The notes under the pieces: generated by a model | Seen by the model: only the letters and a program-made list of their open reading frames with translations | Told to the model about the DNA's origin: nothing | Databases searched by the model: none | Shown here: in pieces, positions 58,901-64,000 of the stretch | Numbering within the stretch: the stretch's first letter is position 1 | Layout of the letters: each line of letters opens with the position of its first letter | Position numbers and translations under genes: made by a program | Assembly (NCBI RefSeq): GCF_003590095.1 | Contig: NC_039479.1 | Location: forward strand, 7,378,001-7,442,000 | Source of the DNA: Trichoplusia ni | Taxonomy: Eukaryota > Arthropoda > Insecta > Lepidoptera > Noctuidae | Length of the DNA: 64,000 nucleotides | Direction: 5' to 3'

Positions 58901-60047
58901 TTACAATCTCATAGTAAAAATTTCATAGAGGTTATAAATGTTTTTCTGTTATAAAGGTGCTTAGCAACACAGGTTTAAATCAAAACAGTGTTCAGCGTGC
59001 AACAACATATATTATTATCATTATTAAGAGTAAGCATCTTTCCTTGTTCCGGATGGACTGCCTTCGATGCATCTTAGGCAACGTGACTCCGATTATAAAC
59101 AACGTGGTTAAGCAAATGGCGGTGACCGTGCAAAGTCCGAATGCACCTAATCTTCGTGTAATTTTATACTGTCGTAATGAAATGTATACAACATTTGTTT
59201 TCAATATTTCTAGAAAATAAATACAGTTTTATTATGTTGCGAATGGTATTCTGCTTCTGATCATAAATAAGTATTGACAAATATATGAAGCCTTACCCTG
59301 TAACTGTACCTTCATGTAAATTTATATGAGGTTTTTATCTGTTTCACATTCTTAAAACCGTAACGGAATTTGGGTTTAGTTATAATCCTTAATTCTCTAC
59401 AAGAAACGCTGCTAACCTTTATTCGAGAAAACTGCTATAAGTAGCAATTTAACAGATAACGCGATCTGTCTGTTTCACTTATATTTTTTTGCACCTGTTC
59501 GTGTCTTTTCGTGCCTGTATTTTTCTAGTAGTAGACCTGTGTTTTAGACAGAATCAGGCGATTAGTCAGCACAATTGCATCAGCCTAGCCAAACATTGTG
59601 TTTATATGAAAATTATTACGACAGGTATCCTAATGTGGACTCTATTAAAATTTAAAAACACCCAGTTATTGTCAAGAGTATTGTAGATAAATGAAACAAA
59701 TGAATAAACATGTTCGTCAATCTTTCGTTCGAGTGCATCTGCTACGATAAGACCAAAGACCGCTGTTTTAATAAATACCTGAATACCTAGACTGGTTTTA
59801 GTCCAAACTATCAATATAATAATAAACACAGTCATTAGATTCGTTCCATTCAATAGAAACTAAAGACGTCAGTCGAAATTTTAATCAACATAAATCAGTG
59901 TCATTTATGGCAGATGTATTCGGAATTAATATGTAACTCTACCTACATGATTAACACGATTGAGTAAATCTCCATAAATCGAGTTAGTCTGAAAGTGTAG
60001 GTATTTAAATACCTGAGGTAAAGGCGAGGAAATTTAGTAGCATTATC

Positions 60048-60150
60048 TGCCTAGCCTTTTCCCTAGTACGTTGGCGACGGCTACTTGTTCAAAAAAGTTT
60101 TGCGATATGACCTCCTCAACCCGATTACTCGGACCACGAAATATTCCTTG
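60048..60150 (-). repeat. Dispersed repeat family A, fragment
   Basis: ctgcctagccttttccctag and gacctcctcaacccgattac. Confidence 0.6.
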
Positions 60151-61847
60151 GTAAGAGAGGACGGGCTTAATTGAATAACAGGAGCAAATCGGCACTTTTG
60201 ATATAGACGATGAAACAGAGAATTTTGAAAGAATGAACTTAGTCAAGAATGACTGAATAAAGGGGGACAGAATGCTACTTGGGCAAATCTAAAACTCTTT
60301 TAAGTTTACTACTAAGTTCTACTACGATATTGACTGCATACACCGTTCATTAATATTATATACGTTGCAAAATTTGTTTGATATCATAGCATGCATAAAA
60401 GTTAATAGACATTATGACCGCTAGTGCATTCACCCGGCTTCGTAGTCCTGACTAACGTAAGAATATATTAAAAACATGCGTAATTATAATCCAAACAAAT
60501 TTGGAAGCAGATTGTAAATCAAAACATTCATCTCAGAAATCATTTCGGCAAAGTTCATCGTTCTTAATTTTGGACGCGAGACGATATTATTGTACCTTAC
60601 CTTATAAGTTAGAAGGAATAAAGATATAATATGAGCGGTGATTTATTAAGGCAACAGAATTCGATAATGACTGTATAATGACCAGTCACAAGTCTCTTTA
60701 CAAAATACATTTTTTAACTGGATTCTAAGTCTAGACTAAGTATTACTCATCGTCTCTGTACTTTGCAGGGATAAAAGTACTTTTATCTGATTCTAAAACC
60801 TCTCCACTTATAAGGTAACTAAGATGTATCAAAGGGAATACATGTTTCATGTCATGTACTACTTTTTATTGCATAAGACTAAGGAGTTAAGTTGCAAGGC
60901 GGCAGAAATAAGTCGGTCGTGTAATGATTTGCGCTGATTTTTATGAAATACACCGTCAGGTTTATTTTCTTTGTTTCGCTTAGCGACAGAGTTGATCGTT
61001 GCATTATTTGATGCAGTCGTACGCAAATGTGTTGTGTGTATTACTATTACTACGGGATCCGGGAGGTTGTTGTAAAAGAAATATTCATTACGTGTAATAT
61101 GAAATTGAAGAAAACAGTGACGTGTTGTTTAAGAGGGAATTCTATTTGCTTCCAAAAGTGCAGCTCGAAAATAACGCCGCAGGTAATATTTCTGCTTTTC
61201 TCTAGTTATTGGTAAATTATTTTAAGTTAATGCGTTTGCTGAGCCCGAGATTCATTTAAAAGCGTATATGAAACCATTTAAACCATGCTTTGTACTACGT
61301 AAGCTAGATAGTGCTTTAAGGGGTGGAATTGTAGGATCTATGACGGGGTAACCTTGCCGAGGAAAATCACAAAATCGTAAGTATATTTCAGGCGTATCCC
61401 TCTTTGTTCCATACACAAATGTCCATAGGAACGCGGGTCCTTATGGTAAAAGTAATAAAGTCTCTTTCCACCTTACAAATAAATGTTTATAAATCGTATA
61501 ATACTTGTATGCATAACATACAAATGGAAAACATTGAACCAAAGTATAGTGTATCAAAATACGAAATAATAACAACAGCTAATTAAACACAAAATGGGAT
61601 CTATTTGTTTTAACTTGCGTCATCCATTGTTACATGTAACCATGAATGGATCGGCAGATGTATATCACCTAAATCTGTTTATCAATGTGATAGCTTAGCT
61701 TCTCATGTAGATTCTGAGACCGTCTTTCTAGTGAGATAAGTGGCCAGAAATAAATGTTGCGTCGGTACATACAGTTTTCCATATTGAATAATCTCGAACT
61801 TTTTCAATTTTGCGACCGATACGTTTAAGCCGTAGAAATCATGAAAG

Positions 61848-61905
61848 AGAGGCACTGCACTACGTTGCATATGATGCTGTCTCGTTTCCACAAACATACT
61901 AGTAG
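61848..61905. repeat. Short hairpin unit (family D)
   Basis: gaaagagaggcactgcacta, cgttgcatatgatgctgtct and cgtttccacaaacat; imperfect complementary halves. Confidence 0.6.
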
Positions 61906-63627
61906 ACTCCTGGGCTAAATTTGCTATAAAAGTAAATTTTGTGAAACACGATGAAGTACTTCAGTTCTGGCTACAATAATTAAATGTTGTAATTATCTTT
62001 CAATGTTTAATCCCCAATCAATTAATGACTCTACATTCATGTCGTGTGAATTTGTTCCATAGATTTTTTTTCTAGATTACCAACAGCTTTACTAAGACAT
62101 AAATTATCTTATTTTATTAGAGATCATATCTATTATACCTGTCTGTTCATTATACAAGGTTGTCGCAGTAGGGCACGTCAACACGTCTGAGATTCAAATC
62201 TAATTTATAGCTATAACGTTTACTAGTAATATTTCATACCCAATAGAAAATTATATGTTATCATTCTTAAAGCCTCCTTACATTTTACTGATTAAAACGA
62301 GAGTTTTAGAACGATCTTAAGTTTCTCAAATAACTTTGAAATATTGATAATAAAGTTTTGTAGAGTACCTTGGCTCTTTGCAGTTTTAGTAAAAGTATTT
62401 CGCTCTAAATTTTGACCAACCATTGTACCAACCTTACTGCACTTATTACCTCGTTAGAGAGTCAAACAAATATCGCACAAACAGCTCTACCGTTGAATTT
62501 GGAAGAGAGGCTATCAATGCCAACGTGTTAATTGTCTGGACTTAAAAAGAGGTGATGACCTCTGAGTTTGTATCGATGTTTCTTTTCAGACTGGCCAGTA
62601 AGAAATGTCAATTACTTACAGCTAATTTAAAAGTAAATTCACAGATAATCTTTCTTGCTGAATTGCCTATCATTTTTATTTCCTTACTCATGTCTTCGAC
62701 TGCACTTTATAGAGAAGTATGAATAAATCCAAATGTATCATGTCCCTGGTTGGACGGCGCCAGTCGACGGCGGTTGTCTCGCCAGCCGTCGCCCCTCGCA
62801 TGTGTCACGGCTTTCTATTTCCACACAGGCGCCGATGAGTACCACCTATGATGCCTCCATCCTTCATCCAGGGGTGGACAAAGGATAATAATAAATTTTC
62901 TCATGACTCCGAAGTTTAAACGATGGATTTCTTTGAACTCTACTGTTTTGTACTGGTGTTGCGATATCTACCTACTGTTTGTAGCGTTTATTAGCTTACT
63001 GGCACGTTTAAAATAATTACATTTGTTTCATTTTTCATTTCTTCAGAGTCGTGTGAAAATAAGTTATATAGGTAAGCATACAATATATAATTTAAAAAAT
63101 GGATTTTGAGATTCTGCCTTCGATAAGAGGAAAATCGCATCGTACCAAATTTAGAGTTCTTTGTCTAAAATCATTGCCATGTTTGCTTGTTCCGTAAAAA
63201 AAATGAAACGAAAAAGAGGATGTTTGAATGGCAGCTTCTGTGTTACTGCGACTCGATCATGATATATAATAACATTAGGTATCTAGTTCTCAAGCCGGTT
63301 TAACAAAAGTATATACATATACCTTCTAACATAACGACAAAACACCTTTATTTATAAACATATAAAATGTTGATTTAAATAATGATATCTAAATCTGAAC
63401 GTACTAATACTAGTTCTAATGTTATTATTATAAGTATCGTTAATATAATATATGTACTATATGTAACGTGTGTGCCATGCATACTGTGCTATACATACCC
63501 ACTATGCCATGGTTATGTAATGTGTGTGAGACCGGTGAGACGCGCGTATGCTATCACTTTCTACGCATCCGCTACACGCAAGTGCGAGCGAGACAACTGT
63601 GCGGGCGGGGTGAGTACCTCCGGCTGA

Positions 63628-63667
63628 ATTAATAAAAGCAACTGTTGAACGCAGCGAAAATTCAGTT
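63628..63667 (+). promoter_or_regulatory. Candidate core promoter near the window end
   Basis: TATA-like ttaataaaagc at about 63628-63638 is followed about 30 bases later by the arthropod initiator TCAGTT (63662-63667). The flanks are GC-richer than average (63590-63620, 63680-63720, 63825-63880). Sequence after it would be 5' UTR of a gene or isoform that continues past 64000. Confidence 0.45.
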
Positions 63668-64000
63668 AGAAAAGAAACACCGCGCGGCGTCCCGTACAAC
63701 GTGGCTCATAAACAATCGCGACGAGGTTAAGATGTGACAGCGATACTGTATGAGTGCTTCGAATAATGTTTTAATGTTGTTTTATATTATGTACGATCGA
63801 ATTTAGTTGCCAGTAGGAGCGTAAGAGACAGACCGTCGCGACATCGGCGGTGACGTGGACGCGTCGCTCGCCTCCAAGGATTAAAAGTTTATTGTGTCGA
63901 AAAGCAAGTCAAACAAAAACTTTTGTGACGATCTCATTACTTACGAGACGATTGTAATCATAAAGTGTTACTATCAATTGACTCTAGCGTTGAAACACGT
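63668..64000 (+). other. Possible non-coding first exon
   Basis: No long ORF on either strand. Moderate GC with CpGs (gtcgcgacatcggcggtgac, gtggacgcgtcgctcgcctc). Consistent with a 5' UTR; only inferred from the promoter-like motif. Confidence 0.3.

Larger units (their letters stand above)
56821..63600. other. Gene-empty stretch, third part
   Basis: About 6.8 kb without a recognised exon. It holds family E (57750), a SINE fragment (58838), a small family A fragment (60048) and a hairpin unit (61848). A short GC-rich patch at about 62745-62875 (gacggcgccagtcgacggcg) has no ORF or recognisable motif. Confidence 0.55.

Overview
The window is nuclear DNA from a moth or butterfly, most likely noctuid-like. 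It has an AT-rich background, GT-AG introns, very long introns and intergenic stretches, insect gene families, and many short dispersed repeats of lepidopteran type. No prokaryotic, organellar or viral gene was recognised.

Layout. (1) 1-848 (+): the last three coding exons of the ecdysone receptor EcR, covering most of the ligand-binding domain and a short F region. A 3' UTR of up to about 4.1 kb follows (849 to about 4950), with two candidate poly(A) signals and several very GC-rich islands. (2) 4975-8540: intergenic DNA made largely of repeat copies. (3) 8658-13308 (+): a complete five-exon gene for a secreted C-type lectin of 324 residues with two carbohydrate-recognition domains (immulectin type). 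The first domain has an EPN motif and the second QPD. (4) 20639 down to 13802 (-): a complete eight-exon fatty acyl-CoA reductase (517 residues), convergent with the lectin. It probably also has an unlocated non-coding 5' exon. (5) 20648-30300: about 9.6 kb of intergenic DNA with repeats and inverted repeats. (6) 30320-32067 (+) and 35619-35978 (+): two alternative N-terminal coding segments, probably of the slowpoke-binding protein gene slob. The first carries two RSYSSP 14-3-3 motifs 25 residues apart. The second begins MGNVQCC, a myristoylation/palmitoylation signal. Both end at a phase-0 splice donor, so both could join a common downstream exon outside the window. (7) 35979-64000: 28 kb without a convincing conserved gene. 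It holds SINEs, palindromic MITE-like units, LINE-tail repeats, one unexplained signal-peptide-like ORF at 56514, and a promoter-like segment at about 63.63-63.67 kb.

The genes do not form a functional unit. EcR is the ecdysteroid nuclear receptor, the lectin is probably a haemolymph immune-recognition protein, the reductase makes fatty alcohols (cuticular lipid, wax or pheromone precursors), and the Slob-like protein would modulate BK potassium channels. The most useful observations are the two N-termini of the Slob-like gene with an overlapping uORF, the lectin's symmetrical exon duplication, and several repeat structures: a nested 72-bp insertion with 9-bp direct repeats, a perfect 26-bp palindrome, and seven copies of a short hairpin unit. 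I found no clear evidence for a wholly new multi-gene system.
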